Shown one piece after another: positions 1-14,569 of a stretch of DNA of 64,000 nucleotides (the first letter of the stretch is position 1; each line of letters starts with the position of its first letter). The notes under the pieces are model-generated. The model saw only the letters and a list, made by a program, of their open reading frames with translations. It did not search any database and was not told the DNA's origin. A program made the position numbers and the translations under genes. The stretch covers positions 40,549 to 104,548 of the forward strand of contig VCJN01003055.1 of the NCBI GenBank assembly GCA_006384855.1, written 5' to 3'. Origin of the DNA: Tetraselmis striata. Taxonomy: Eukaryota; Chlorophyta; Chlorodendrophyceae; Chlorodendrales; Chlorodendraceae.

Positions 1-3389
<3,389 letters not shown>

Positions 3390-5160
3390 GCACAGCGTCT
3401 GCGCGACTGCGCGCCCCTCGGCTCTGGATCCCAGAATCTTGTGGGCTCCCCCCCCCCCCTCACCCCTACCCATGGAACAGCAACCAGCTGGGCAGCGCAC
3501 CTGCTGCTCCGCCCCCCCTCCCCCCCCCCCTCTCCACCCTTGGCGCCCCGCCATCGCGGAGCGCTCCCCAAGGAATGAATGTCATAGGAGCTTGGCCTGG
3601 CCCCCCTTTCACCCTGCTCCCCGCATCTCGGGGCGCGGGACCTCTGAACGCCTCCACCTAGCTGGCGCAAGACCACACCAGCCAGCCAGCCGGCCAGCCA
3701 GGCTCATGGTTTTTAGATGTGTGTGTGCTTGTGTGTGCGAGAAGAGAGCAAGGGCGGGACAACAGCCCGCCCGGCCAGATGCTCCCGGGAGGGAGGTAGG
3801 GGACCTTTCATGTGAGGGGGCCATCAAGCACCCGGCCCCTGCTTAGGTACTCGGAAACCCCAACTAAGAAATCAACATGGCGTCGCGCAGCAGCAGAGCG
3901 GTAGCATGCAGTATGTAAATTGCACACACATCCGGAATTCCGCCTCCGCCCCCCGCCCCCCCCCCCCCCCCCCCTCCCCCGCGCGCCTCGACAGCACAAG
4001 CCCTGACATCCAATTGGTAGCAGAGTGTCGCTGATAACATGGTTATCGGCGGTCGAGCCTCAAACCCAGGTTGACCGCAACCAGGGTTTGTTTTTTGTCC
4101 CCAGGACAGGAATGGCACCTGTGAAACCTTTATTGTGGCGTGTCTCTGACGACCTTTCAACGACGAATCGTTTGAGCAGCAATCCAGATACCGAGACGCC
4201 CCTTTGTCGTCATCAAGCAATCTGCAAAACTACTCAGAGGCCAGTGACGGCTTTCGTTGCATCTCGGGAATATTCACCGCAACCTGATATACTGATACGA
4301 GCAGCCGAGATTTGAGTTACGTGCAGCTCTCCAAGTTGCTCCGCAGGCCTGTCATGGCTGTCTGTGCATAGCGACTAATTGTCCGCGGGTTGCTGGCCGA
4401 TGCCTCTTCGATAGTACAAGCGCCCAGGAGTCACCCGGTTCCGCTGCAGAGTCCAGATGCATGTAAGCCAAGCAGGGATATATCCGGCGCGCGGTGTGCG
4501 CCTTAGTACTTAAAGGCCGTATCGCCCCCTCCTGATTTCCTCACGACGATGGACATCGCTGTACTTTTCTAGCTGTGTGCCGAAGTGGGCGCTGCGTTTT
4601 GGCGACGACTTTTTCTGTCCCTCATCGAATTCCGCCCGCTGCGTTGATTCTGCCGATCACTGCCCCTAGTGTGTATGCCTCGACGTGTTGCCCTGAGTTG
4701 CGCATGTCGGTGAGGTGAGAGTACAGGTTGTGGCGGTGTGAGCGTCGGTCGGGTGCGATGAGCGGCAGGCCAACCTGCGTACGCTTACAAATGGCTAGGA
4801 GTCGGCGTGGGATGCCTTGGGGCACATACACCATATGGCACGGCGTCAAGGCTGCCGACACCGCAGGATGGCGCTAGGGGGCAAGGGCGCACGAGGCTAG
4901 AGGAGGAGGTCGCGGCCCGCTTGAAGGTCCCACCCCCAAACTCCATGGAGCTCGTGGTTTACCCCCCCCCCCCCCCCCGCCAGAGCAGCCCTGCTAGCCC
5001 GACGAAGGTCCCCCCTCCCCCACCCCTATGACGGCCGCTGCACTTCCGTGCGGCGTGAACTCCCCTATTTCCGTTGGGTGAGTGTCGATCGCCGCACAGC
5101 CGCGGCTGCGCCGCCTATGACACTGGGCAGCCGGGCGGCAGGGACGGGCGCGGGCGCGCT
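3390..5160. other. Convergent intergenic region between DED1 and ABCE1
   Basis: No supported gene. It should hold both 3' UTRs: TGTAA at 3914-3918 on the plus strand and its complement at 4785-4789 for the minus-strand ABCE1. C runs lie at about 3959-3974 and 4962-4978. The small open frames here lack codon bias and recognisable motifs. Confidence 0.6.
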
Positions 5161-8100
5161 TCACTCGTCCTGCGCGCGGAATGGCGGCGGGTTGCGTTAG
5201 TTCCGACGGGAAGCGCGGCGGGGTTGGAATCAGAGAGGGCTGGCGATCCGGGGTCAAGATTGGGGTTTGTGGTGGGGTCTGGCGGACAGCGCGCACCAGG
5301 TAGTAGTAGGTGCCAGCCAGTTTCTGCTCGCGGTCCTTCACGGACTCCATCTTGTTGATCCTGAGGCAGAGGCGGAGGGAGAGGAGGCACGCCGGGGTGT
5401 GAGTTAGGGTTTCGATATATTAGGGTTTATCGGGCACCCTGCACCCAGGCTGCCACATCAGGGTGCATTGGAACAAACCCTGAACAGCCTGGTCTGAAGG
5501 TTGCCGGGCGGGCATGCGATGGGCCGCCGTCGGGCGCCATATGGGCACGCACCGGGGGCGGTAGTTGGTGGGGTCCCGGCGGAAGGTGATCTCGAGAGTG
5601 GCCAGGAAGGCGTTCATGCCGGTCAGTAGCGACTGCGGCGGGGTGGCGGTGGCCTCCTTGCTGGGGATGCCGTCGTACACAATCACGCGGTCCGCCAGGT
5701 AGGCCGACATGATGAAGTCGTGCTCCACGATGAAGGCCGTCTTCTTGGAGTGCATGATGAAGCGCTTGATGGTCTTGGCGGCGATGATGCGCTGCTCCGA
5801 GTCCAGGTACGCGGACGGCTCGTCGATGAGGTAGATGTCCGCGGGCGTGCCCAGGCACAGCGTGATGGCGACGCGCTGCAGCTCGCCGCCCGACAGGTTC
5901 TGCACCTCCTGGTCGAAGAGGGCCTCGATGCTGAGCGGCTTGATGACGTCGCTCACGAACTGGGGGTGCAGGTACGAGTCGCGGACCTGCGGCGGACGCC
6001 GCATGTCAGCATGAACCCCCCGCTGACGGCAGCAGCTCGGCCGGCAACGCCGCTCCCTCACAAAACACCGCGTCCAAGCAGGTACGATGCATCACTCGGG
6101 GGGGGGGGGGGGGGGGGGGGGCAAGGGTGCGCATGCATGCACGGCGGGGCGGCGGCGCACCTTCTTGTGGAGGAGCGTGCGCACGGTGCCCTGGAACTTG
6201 GGGCTGATCTTCTGCGGCTTGTAGCTCACGTTGAACTCCGGCAGCTCAAAGTCCTCGTCATGCTCATTGTCGGGCTTGAGCATGCCTGCAGCGGCGGCAG
6301 CGGCGGCAGTTCAGGCGTATTAGATACAATCACACCGCACCGAGCTAGTCCGCAATACATATGTATGCGTATGTATGCATGTATTGACGTACAGATGCCG
6401 GCGCGGTACTAGGAACACTGCGAATAATACAATTTATAAGAACCTGCCCTGCCTGCCAAAGGTCAACAGTAGACAATACTAAAGCACAGCGGACCACTAG
6501 CGAAGGTTCTTGTAGGTTGCGGGCAAGCCCAAGTTGGGGCTTGTAACAGGGAGTTCGTATGGGTTCGTCGGCACCCGTATATTCATATGTCTGAATTGTA
6601 TATACGAGTACACATACGAATGTATAATCTTAGTGCACATTGGGTACCTGCCCGCACGGGTCTTTAATGGTTCGGGTGTCTAGAAATACGGAAGATGGTT
6701 TCTCCTGGGGCTGTTGCCCCGCGCGCGCACCTGCCAACAAGCGGATGAGGGTGGTCTTGCCCATCCCGTTCTCGCCCAGCATGACGATGATCTCCGAGTC
6801 GGTGAACTCGCCCGCCTGCACGTGCAGCTTGAACTGCCCCAGATCCTTGATCATCTCGGGGTACTTGTACCGCAGGAACTTCTTGGCTTCCACCTCCTGC
6901 ACGTCCGCCTCCGCCACCTTGAAGGTGAGCGCCTCCTCGCGGAAGCGCAGGTTCTCGGTGGGCACAAAGCCGGCCAGGAAGATGTTGATGCCCTCCCGCA
7001 CGCTGAACGGCAGTGTGACCACGCCGTACGCACCTGCCAGCGCGGCAGCAACGTGCGCCCTCAGTGGCCACACAAAAGATGGATGTTGCAAAATGCACAT
7101 GCTACCTCCTCTGCCACCGCCTCATCAGAAGCAACAGCCCCACACTCGGGACACCCGCCGCCCCGTGCCATAACCAAGGCTCGAATAGCCACTGTTGAAG
7201 GTGGCAAATATAGCGGATTTCTTCTCGTAGCATCGTCCGCTATATCACCGCCATGATTTCCATGCATATTCTGTAGTTAATTCTCTAAACGTAAAGATGT
7301 ATGTATTGCTGCGCCTTTGCACGGTAAGGGGAGTTGGGTGGTGGTGGTGTGTGTGTGTGTGCGCCTTTGCACCAGGGGGGGAGGGGGGGGTGTCACAGTA
7401 ACAGCCGTAGCCAAGCGTGCTTACAGCGTCCTGATTAAGCCTGTGTAATACTTCATATGGCACGGGCTGAAAAACCTTTAGTGGCAGCAGATGTGAGACT
7501 ACCGCATTTATACTATTACCAAATGCATAACCTATTACTCATCTTTACTCAGACAGCGAGATTTGAGTACAAAGAGAGAGGGAAAGGGGGGGTCTCCTGG
7601 GGACGGTGCGCACCTGGCTTGCCGTACAGGCAGCAGATGAAGTCGGAAAGGTAGTCCAGCACCGAGAGGTCGTGCTCCACGACGATCACAAACTTGTCGG
7701 GGCCCAGCAGGTCGCGGATCACCTGCGCCGCCTTCATGCGCTGCCGCACGTCCAGGTAGGAGGACGGCTCATCGATCATGTAGATGTCCGCGTCCTGGGT
7801 GGCCACCACGGCGATCGCAAACCGCTGCAGCTCTCCGCCGCTCAGGTTCTCCACGTTGCGGTCCGTCACCTGCAAAACGGGGGAGGTTTGGGGGGCAGAG
7901 CGCACCGCCTCAGTGCGAGGTGTGCGGCGAGCCACTGGGGGGAGGCGCGGATGGCAGGCCACAGACACCCAGTTGCTCCCCCGGATCCACGGGACATCTA
8001 GCGGACCGGCGCGATCCGCCATCCCTACCAAAGCTGAGACCGCATCCCAAATAGAAAAAACCCCCGCTTTGCTGCCTTACCTGCTTCTAGAAAACTCACA

Positions 8101-10484
8101 TCCATTCATGGACACGAGCAGAGCTCGCTGCGCTAAAACCAAACGTGTATCCGTAGTTCAATAATGTCTCTGAGTCATTGTGCCGAGGTTTAGGCAGGTA
8201 CTGCGTACGCCTGCTTTCTCCGCCCCTGGACGAGAGATGACGGTCCCTATAAAGTACGCGCGCCATGTACGGATGCGCAACCGCAACGGGGCTCCCTGCT
8301 TGATGAGATACCCGGGCAGCCACCCTCCATGGTGGAACACCCACATGCAACGTAAGACCCCCCCACCCCCACCCAACCCTCCGCCCCTCCCTGCCCTTGA
8401 ATCCGCACAGCTCGCCGCCAATCACACCCAGTGTACAGCGCCTTGCCCCCCCCCCCCCCCCCCCCCCCCCGGGCCATCTGGGCCAGCCGCCTCGCAGCCC
8501 AGCCCGTCACCGCCGCCCGCCGCAGCGCACCTGCCGGAGGTCCAGCTCCTGCAGCAGCTTGTCCTTGTTGCCGCGCTGGTCCTTCTGGTCGATCACCTCC
8601 TCCACGTTGCCGCGCACCGCCTTGGGGATGTGGTCCACGTACTGCGGCTTGATGATCGCCTTGATGTCGTCCTCCAGCATGCGCGTGAAGTAGTTCTGCA
8701 GCTCCGACCCGCGGAAGTAGAGCAGGATCTCCTGCCAGTCGGGCACGTTCTGCCGGATGGAGAAGCGCGGGGGTTCAATGCGGGGCTCGGCTCCATAGAG
8801 TCAAGAGGCTGCGTGTGACCGACAGCGGTGAAATTGCGGCCCAGGAATCAGCCGGTCCAGCCTCCGAGCGTCATTCCGAGTGTCTGGTTATGGAACGTTG
8901 ACTACCACCATCCGCAATACCCATATGTATGATTTCGCCTAGCTGTCACGCGGCGCCCGCACTCGGTACATGGTTCTTTTTCATATTTGTGATATCGGTG
9001 AGCATTCCTACACCACAGCTACGACGACGTTGATGACATGTTAATCGTGGTGCTGCAAGTCGCCAGATTGCACCTCATACAGCACGCGTCCAGCGTATTA
9101 CGAGGAACAGCGTATTTCGGAGAGGATTGAGCGAGTTTGGGGGGGGGGGGGGGGGGGGCACTCACTTCAAACCTGCCGAGGTTGGGCTTGAGCTTGCCGG
9201 CCAGCACCTTCAGTGCCGTCGACTTGCCAATGCCGTTGGTGCCGACGAGGCCCAGCACCTGACCCGCGCGCGGCACCGGCAGCCTGTGCAGCTTGAATGT
9301 GTTGGGGCCGTAGCGGTGGGTGGTTTCGCGCTCCAGGTTCTTCGGCAGGTTGATGATCTGGATTGCCTCGAAGGGACATTTCTGTGCACGGGCGCAGCGC
9401 AGCGTCGGCCACCAAGAGGGCAAAGGGGGTGGGTGGGGAGCATGCAGGCTGCGGCGCCTCAGCGACAGCTCTCACCCTGACGCAGATACCGCAGCCAATG
9501 CACAGCTCCTCCGAGATCCATGCCGACGCGTCCTTCGGCGTCACCTCAATGCAAAACTTACCTGTAGCACCGACCCGAATGCCGTCAGTAGCAGCCTCGC
9601 ATGCAGCGCACCCCGCACCCATGCGCCCTACTGCAGCCCCCGTGGGCCCGCCTGGCGCCAATGCTTCCCTGTCCTGCCCAGTGCCCCTTGGCTTGCCCCC
9701 TTAACCACTGCGGTCCTCGATGGCACCCAGAGTGACTGATGGGATGGAGGGCGGGGGCTTGCCAACTTTCACCACAGGGCAGCTTTTCTTGCACTCCTGG
9801 CGGCACTTCTTGGGCTTGCACCTAGATCGAACGGATCGCGCGGGAAGGGGGGGGGCGGGGGGGGGGGGGGGGGGGGGGGGGATGGCTCAGGCGCATGCAA
9901 GCTGTACCTGGCTGCAGCAACCTGAGGGATAGATAGGAGGGAGGGAAGCTCCGAAGGAGGTTCGAGCGGGGTGGATCAGAGGCACCGGCGGCGGGCCTGG
10001 GCTAACACACCGTAGCTCGGTGGAGGTATCGGGGTTGGTGGGTTTTATATTTGTGTGCGGAAATTAGCGTCGGCGCGGCAGCACAGTGGGTGCGTGCTGC
10101 GGTGGTGGGGGGTGGGAGCGGCGGGTCGCGCGAGCGCGCGCGGCGGCGGCGGCGGCGGCCCGCCCATACCGGAGCCACCGCGCCGACAAGAACCAATAGC
10201 CCCGAGCAGGCGCCCCCGCCGCGGCCACCGCCCCCAGGGTATCTGGAACCATCCGAAGGCCTAGGACCCTGACCATTCCTGAAGGGCCGACCGGCACGCA
10301 GCCAGGGACCGCCGCCCTCGTGTCGACCTGACTGTCGAGCGGAATCTATATATTCAAAAAATCAATAAAATAAAATATTGGACGCGATTGTCCATGTTGG
10401 CCCTCCGGACCTGTCGGCATTGACGATAGCAATGCGGGTGAGTTGGTCCGCCTCATCGTCCTTCTTCTTGTTCTTTGGAGGCAT
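5161..10484 (-). CDS. ABCE1: ABCE1/RLI1 ribosome-recycling ATPase (iron-sulfur twin-ABC protein), complete
   Basis: Eleven exons join in frame (descending): 10484-10411, 9821-9763, 9561-9476, 9381-9166, 8749-8531, 7869-7614, 7033-6731, 6285-6161, 5986-5553, 5360-5297, 5169-5161. They give 614 residues, close to plant RLI (about 605). Two ferredoxin-like clusters: [11 protein letters not shown] (about 26-39) and CIGCGIC..CP (about 64-76). NBD1: Walker [10 protein letters not shown] (120-128), LSGGELQ (227), DEP (251-253), H284. NBD2: GENGMGKTT (390-398), LSGGELQ (477), DEP (501-503), H535. The usual C-terminus YYYL-acidic is made by a terminal exon coding only Asp-Glu-stop. Intron 2 is GC-AG (donor G|GCAAGC); choosing it restores the conserved [10 protein letters not shown]. 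Known role: splits post-termination 80S ribosomes and acts in initiation. The start MPPKNKKK is the first suitable ATG. A LINE begins about 260 bp upstream. Confidence 0.97.
9563..9762 (-). other. GC-AG intron of ABCE1 (intron 2)
   Basis: The exon ends ..AAAGTTG and the intron opens GCAAGC, then closes CTACAG. No GT donor at this place keeps the frame without adding about a dozen foreign residues, whereas the GC donor gives the conserved junction exactly. GCAAG is the known consensus of GC donors. Confidence 0.85.
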
Positions 10485-10744
10485 CGCGCCTGATTCTGCG
10501 CGCAGAGGGGGGTCGCCTGGAGGTTGGACGGGGAATGGGTGGTGGGAGCGCAACACACAGCTGTCCACGGTGATGGAACTTGGGGCGGGCGTGATAGCAA
10601 CAGAGGCAGTCTGTCGGGCCGGCGGAAGCCAGCGAGCAGAGGGCGCTGGTTGCTACCTGTACCCTGTGAGCTACCTGCTGTATCCCCGCTAACGGAGATT
10701 CCTGTATCCCGTATCTGTAACCAACCCTGCTCACACTCGAAGGT
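10485..10744. promoter_or_regulatory. ABCE1: Presumed ABCE1 promoter/5' UTR region
   Basis: About 260 bp between the ABCE1 start codon and the 3' tail of LINE A. No clear TATA box. If ABCE1 needs more upstream sequence, the LINE separates it from the gene. Confidence 0.35.
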
Positions 10745-10800
10745 ACAGATGTGAATTACAAAAAGGGCAGTTCCCCAGAATTAGAAAATCAACACAGCAA

Positions 10801-10841
10801 GCCGCCTAAAAGCGGCCCGCATCCCGCATAAGGCGGGATGG
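10801..10841 (-). repeat. Double stem-loop in the LINE A 3' UTR
   Basis: 10801-10816 is an inverted repeat (gccgc/gcggc arms, A/T loop) and 10821-10839 another (atcccgc/gcgggat arms). Both recur in order at the 3' ends of the other family A copies (15.9 kb with a weaker second stem, and 52.8 kb). A 3' RNA structure recognised by the element's own RT is a plausible role. Confidence 0.7.
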
Positions 10842-13800
10842 ATGAGTGATGCGCACACGGTTCAGAGTCCGGGCCACGCGAGCACGTGTGTGTGTAGGTG
10901 ATCCTCGGACGTGCTGTGCAGCTTCAGCAACGGGATGGGAGACGAATCTGCGCCGTCTGATGAGGCAGCGAGCACGCTCTCGAGCGGCCACCAAGCTCAG
11001 GACCCCGAGGAAATCTCTTGCGAGCAAGGCCTCCTGGTGAGCCCGGGTGATGCACCGAGTGCCCCGCGATGAGAGGGCACCCCGGTCCGCAGCCAAGCAT
11101 GCGATACCACGCACTGTGCGGTGCACCCCCTTGCTCACCTCACCCACTGTGCCGAAGACCATGCCCGTGTACTCCGACATATCCAGGATGTCTCGAAGAG
11201 GACCCTTCTGTCCGGGCTCCGTGTTGTGCCACGCCGCGTCCCGCGCAGCCAACCCCCGTTGTATGTCGCCCAACAGGGAGCGCTCAAACCGATCCACAGC
11301 TGTGGCCCGGGGCACTGAAGTGTACTTGACCCCGTACCGCATAGTCTTGAACTCTAGCAGCGTGGACTTCAAGCTCCGGGGATCATAGCTCCCGGTCACG
11401 ACGTTGAACGCCGGAAGGGAGAGCTCTGCGTCCGGCACTAGGTCCTTGAGTTCATCCCGGGGTACGGTGTTGCCGAGAGGCACTGCCTGCTGGAACAAGT
11501 CATCCACCTCCCGCCGTACCGCGATACCTAGGTCGTGAACACAGTGATCGCGGAAGGCATCTGCGATAGCGTCGTGCTGTACACGCCAGTGAGCGTCTCC
11601 AGGCGCCGGGAGGTTCATGAGCGCGTCGCCGTATAGATCAACAATGACGGGGTTGTGCTCCGTCGAGGGCAGAATAATCTGGCACCCAACCACCGGGGCC
11701 AAGCACGGGCTAGGCAGAAAGAAGTACCCGGCAGCGACCTCTCGCAGCTCATGCGGAGTCATGGCTGTCCGCGCGGTGGGGATGGCCACTGTCCACATGC
11801 CTGACGCCGCGTCGAGCTGGTTGAACAAGATCCGTTCCCTACATGTGGCAGGGAGAGCGCACACCTCATTTCGAAGCCGGGAGTTGTTGGCCTGGTCTAG
11901 AAATGCCGTCAGCTCCTTTTGCGAGCCCGACGCAGCCTCCACTTCCCGCTCCATCTGGCGTGCATCTGCGTCGCCGAGATGGCCAGCAGTAGCCGCTTGG
12001 AGGCGGCCCCACGCCTCGCGCATCTCCGCGGCGTAGCTGTCCGACCCATGAGCATCGTTGAGGAAGTGGTCATACTGGCGGGCGGAAGAATTTGCGTTGA
12101 AGCTGCCTCGGCCAAGTACGGACCCGAGCTGTGGGTCGAAGAAACCAGGGGTGGGGGTGTTGGTGCCGGAGTTCCTAGTCAGGAACCTTGGGAGGATGGC
12201 GTTCATGCAGCCGATGAAGGCGGCATCACGAACGGTAGCCATGCGGCGGATGCCAGCTCCCTTCAATCGAGTGGGGAGGTGAAGCCTGCTGCGCGCCCTG
12301 GCCACTGCATCCTCGCTCAAGGTAGCCACCTCCGCTGCCATGGGGTCGGGGTCGTGCAAAAGCTCCGCCAAGAAATCGGTGACCACCGGATTGGTGTCGG
12401 TGCCGTACGTGGAGGGATCAAAAGAGACCCCTAGCACCCGTTCGACCGCCGCGAGGATGGTGGCATCCACCGCCTCCGCAAAGGCCTCCACCTCGGACGG
12501 AAGACAATTGCGGAGCCAATACCCCGCCTTGTGTTGCATGCAATGCTTGAGCAGGGCCCATGCGTGGTGATGCAAGGCGTGGGTGTACCGACGGCTGGGC
12601 TTGGCAGACAGAAGCTTGCTCAGGCTAGCGTCCACCTCCTCTCGTAGCTCCTCCGCCTTGCCGCGCATGTACGCCTGCACATACTCTGGCGATCCGAGCG
12701 GCACGTTGAGGACCGCGATGCCGTGATGGCCATCTAGCTCTGGCCACTCGATGTCGGCCGGAGCCTCACGCCGCGCCGCCTCCATGTCTGCGCTGTACGC
12801 CTGCATCTTGTCGAAGCGCACCTCAAGCCCCACGGACGCCTTGATGGACGTGCGGAAGGCGTGAAGAGCCGGCCAAACGTGCTCCGGAAGGCCCACCAAA
12901 ATTCCATCGTCGGCGTTGAAGCGCGCCGCCCCGTCATTGACCTCCAACGTGGTATCACACTGCTGCACCTCGGGGTGAATCGCGACGCAAAAGGAAGTCG
13001 TGGCCAAAGGTGCGCCCTGTTGCACGCCGTCCTCCGACCGCAGAGGGGCGGACCGGTCGTCCACGACCAGATACGAGTCCGTGGAGAGGGAGGCTAGGAG
13101 CGCGGGGATGACAGGGTGTAGTGGAGAGCAATCGATGTGGCGCTGGATGATGGTGCGGCGCCATGCTTCGTTGTAAGCGTTGCGAAGGTCTGTGTGGACG
13201 ATGACGGCACGTGGGCCAAGCTTCTCGGCGATGAGCCGGACGCCGTGGATGAGCACAGAGTCGCCCGCGGGAATGCCAACGCCGAGCTGAGATGGAGCGA
13301 GCACCGACACGTATGCCTCCTTCATGTTGTCAACCACTGCCCGCTCCGCTGCGCGCCGCTCCGCCTCCCCGACTGCCACAGGCCGCACGTCCGGGGCCCT
13401 CCCCTCGCCTAGCTTCTTGACAGGTGCCACGAGCCTAGCAGAGGCGAAGAGCCGGTTGAACCACCCGGGCAGGCGGCCTTGGAGGTACATGGAGGCAACC
13501 TCCGACATGGCGCGGACTGCCGCGGGCCCGGACGCCGGGGCGTATTCGCCCACCAAGCAGCGGAGATACTCGTTGCGCATGCCTGAGGGCCCCGCCGCCA
13601 CGTGCTGCTTGAGTTGCTGGTACGGCACGCGCATGTCGACCGTCAGGGCGGCCTCGTCCACCGGAATGGCATACGCGGCGTCTGGGATCGGGTGGCTACG
13701 GGACGGGTGCTTGTCGCGCAGCTGGGCGAGGATAGCAGGATCGGACAAGTCGCCCATACCCTTAGAAGATAGTCGGCCCGCCGCTCGGGAGAGCTCTCCG

Positions 13801-14078
13801 TCCTCCACCAACGCCACAACGGTGTCTGCGGTGCCCACGAGCAGCGCCGCAAAGAGATCGGCGTCCGTCCGACGCTGGCGGGCATGTCCGGCGTAGAACG
13901 CCTCAGTGCGCGCGTCGTCCCATGAGCGCACGAGTTCGGTCATGCGCCTCTCCGCGAAAGCGCGGAAGCGCCACGCCAAGGCTTGCAGCCGCCGCCGTCC
14001 GCCTCGCCTCGGGGCCCTAAGCAACAGGTACGAGTGCCAGTACCGGTTCCAGATTGCGAGGAGTTCCTCTGTCATCAT
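10806..14078 (-). CDS. LINE A polyprotein: reverse transcriptase with C-terminal PD...ExK-like nuclease
   Basis: An uninterrupted ORF of 1090 residues. RT blocks: a GPSGMRNEYL block (about 163-172), VRPVAVGEAERR (231-242), catalytic block A HTDLRNAYN with D297, block B GVQQGAPLA (351-359), catalytic ADD in NADDG (388-392), block E VPLGSPEY. A post-RT block TRLKGAGIRRMA resembles thumb-like regions of algal and protist RT proteins. Near the C-terminus PD (882-883) is followed by LLEFK with E909 and K911 and then MRYG, the order expected of a PD-(D/E)XK endonuclease as in restriction-like-endonuclease LINEs. An N-terminal helical region of unknown role precedes RT, and I see no AP-endonuclease. 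All RT catalytic acids are present, so the copy could be recently active. RT assignment is firm; nuclease assignment is an inference. Confidence 0.85.
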   Translation of the reverse strand: MMTEELLAIWNRYWHSYLLLRAPRRGGRRRLQALAWRFRAFAERRMTELVRSWDDARTEAFYAGHARQRRTDADLFAALLVGTADTVVALVEDGELSRAAGRLSSKGMGDLSDPAILAQLRDKHPSRSHPIPDAAYAIPVDEAALTVDMRVPYQQLKQHVAAGPSGMRNEYLRCLVGEYAPASGPAAVRAMSEVASMYLQGRLPGWFNRLFASARLVAPVKKLGEGRAPDVRPVAVGEAERRAAERAVVDNMKEAYVSVLAPSQLGVGIPAGDSVLIHGVRLIAEKLGPRAVIVHTDLRNAYNEAWRRTIIQRHIDCSPLHPVIPALLASLSTDSYLVVDDRSAPLRSEDGVQQGAPLATTSFCVAIHPEVQQCDTTLEVNDGAARFNADDGILVGLPEHVWPALHAFRTSIKASVGLEVRFDKMQAYSADMEAARREAPADIEWPELDGHHGIAVLNVPLGSPEYVQAYMRGKAEELREEVDASLSKLLSAKPSRRYTHALHHHAWALLKHCMQHKAGYWLRNCLPSEVEAFAEAVDATILAAVERVLGVSFDPSTYGTDTNPVVTDFLAELLHDPDPMAAEVATLSEDAVARARSRLHLPTRLKGAGIRRMATVRDAAFIGCMNAILPRFLTRNSGTNTPTPGFFDPQLGSVLGRGSFNANSSARQYDHFLNDAHGSDSYAAEMREAWGRLQAATAGHLGDADARQMEREVEAASGSQKELTAFLDQANNSRLRNEVCALPATCRERILFNQLDAASGMWTVAIPTARTAMTPHELREVAAGYFFLPSPCLAPVVGCQIILPSTEHNPVIVDLYGDALMNLPAPGDAHWRVQHDAIADAFRDHCVHDLGIAVRREVDDLFQQAVPLGNTVPRDELKDLVPDAELSLPAFNVVTGSYDPRSLKSTLLEFKTMRYGVKYTSVPRATAVDRFERSLLGDIQRGLAARDAAWHNTEPGQKGPLRDILDMSEYTGMVFGTVGEVSKGVHRTVRGIACLAADRGALSSRGTRCITRAHQEALLARDFLGVLSLVAARERARCLIRRRRFVSHPVAEAAQHVRGSPTHTRARVARTLNRVRITHPSRLMRDAGRF

Positions 14079-14134
14079 CCTATCCCCCGTCCTATCCTAA
14101 CCAAGTCGCAAATCCCACATAAGCGGCGTGCAGT

Positions 14135-14215
14135 GCGTTGATCATTTAGTACTGCTTTTAGCGGGGGATCCGTTACTGCTGGCCTTTTTGTATTTCACAC
14201 CAGTTGGCGTGTCCC
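14135..14215 (+). mobile_element. LINE A 3'-tail fragment
   Basis: A short stretch resembles family A tails (a cttttagc..gatcc segment, then ..gcctttttgta-tttcacacc), next to the full-length copy. Too short to date. Confidence 0.35.
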
Positions 14216-14569
14216 GGGTTTACAAGGTTGATGCATTAGCCCTTCGGGGTTCGAATGAGGCAGTGGTCTACGGGCTTTGCCAGACCTACGACTGCGGTTG
14301 GCGCATGAAGTGCTGGGGCGGCTTCGGCCGATGTCCCGGGGCGAACTTTACTTTTACTTTCACATCAGTTGTCTCCTAGTACCGGTTTTAGCGATGGATC
14401 AAAGCTTGCCCGTATGTATGTACACCAGAAAGGAATACAAGGTGCGGTGCGGTAGGTACCGACACGGCACCTGTTCCCTGTCGCGACTCTACATAAGGAT
14501 TATCAGGATTACCCAGCAGGCCAGCACGAGTTTATCGCTGCTCGCGGATGACGATAAATCATCGGGAAT

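Larger units (their letters stand above)
10745..14100 (-). mobile_element. LINE family A, full-length-looking copy
   Basis: A non-LTR retrotransposon-like unit: one 1090-codon ORF (14078-10806), then a 3' tail with two hairpins and TGTAA near its end at about 10745-10760. Homologous 3' ends recur at 15.9 and 52.85 kb, which fixes this end. The 5' end is set only by the ORF start, so the true 5' UTR may extend further. No target-site duplication was identified by eye. It lies on the same strand as ABCE1 and just upstream of it. Confidence 0.85.

Noticed and set aside
4994-5350. Read-through C-terminus of ABCE1 of more than 100 residues
   Set aside because: A good donor after YYYL and an acceptor giving Asp-Glu-stop restore the conserved end; the read-through is Pro/Arg-rich and unconserved.
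10130-10165. cgg trinucleotide repeat as a possible coding or regulatory repeat
   Set aside because: It lies within ABCE1 intron 1 and is short. No function can be supported.
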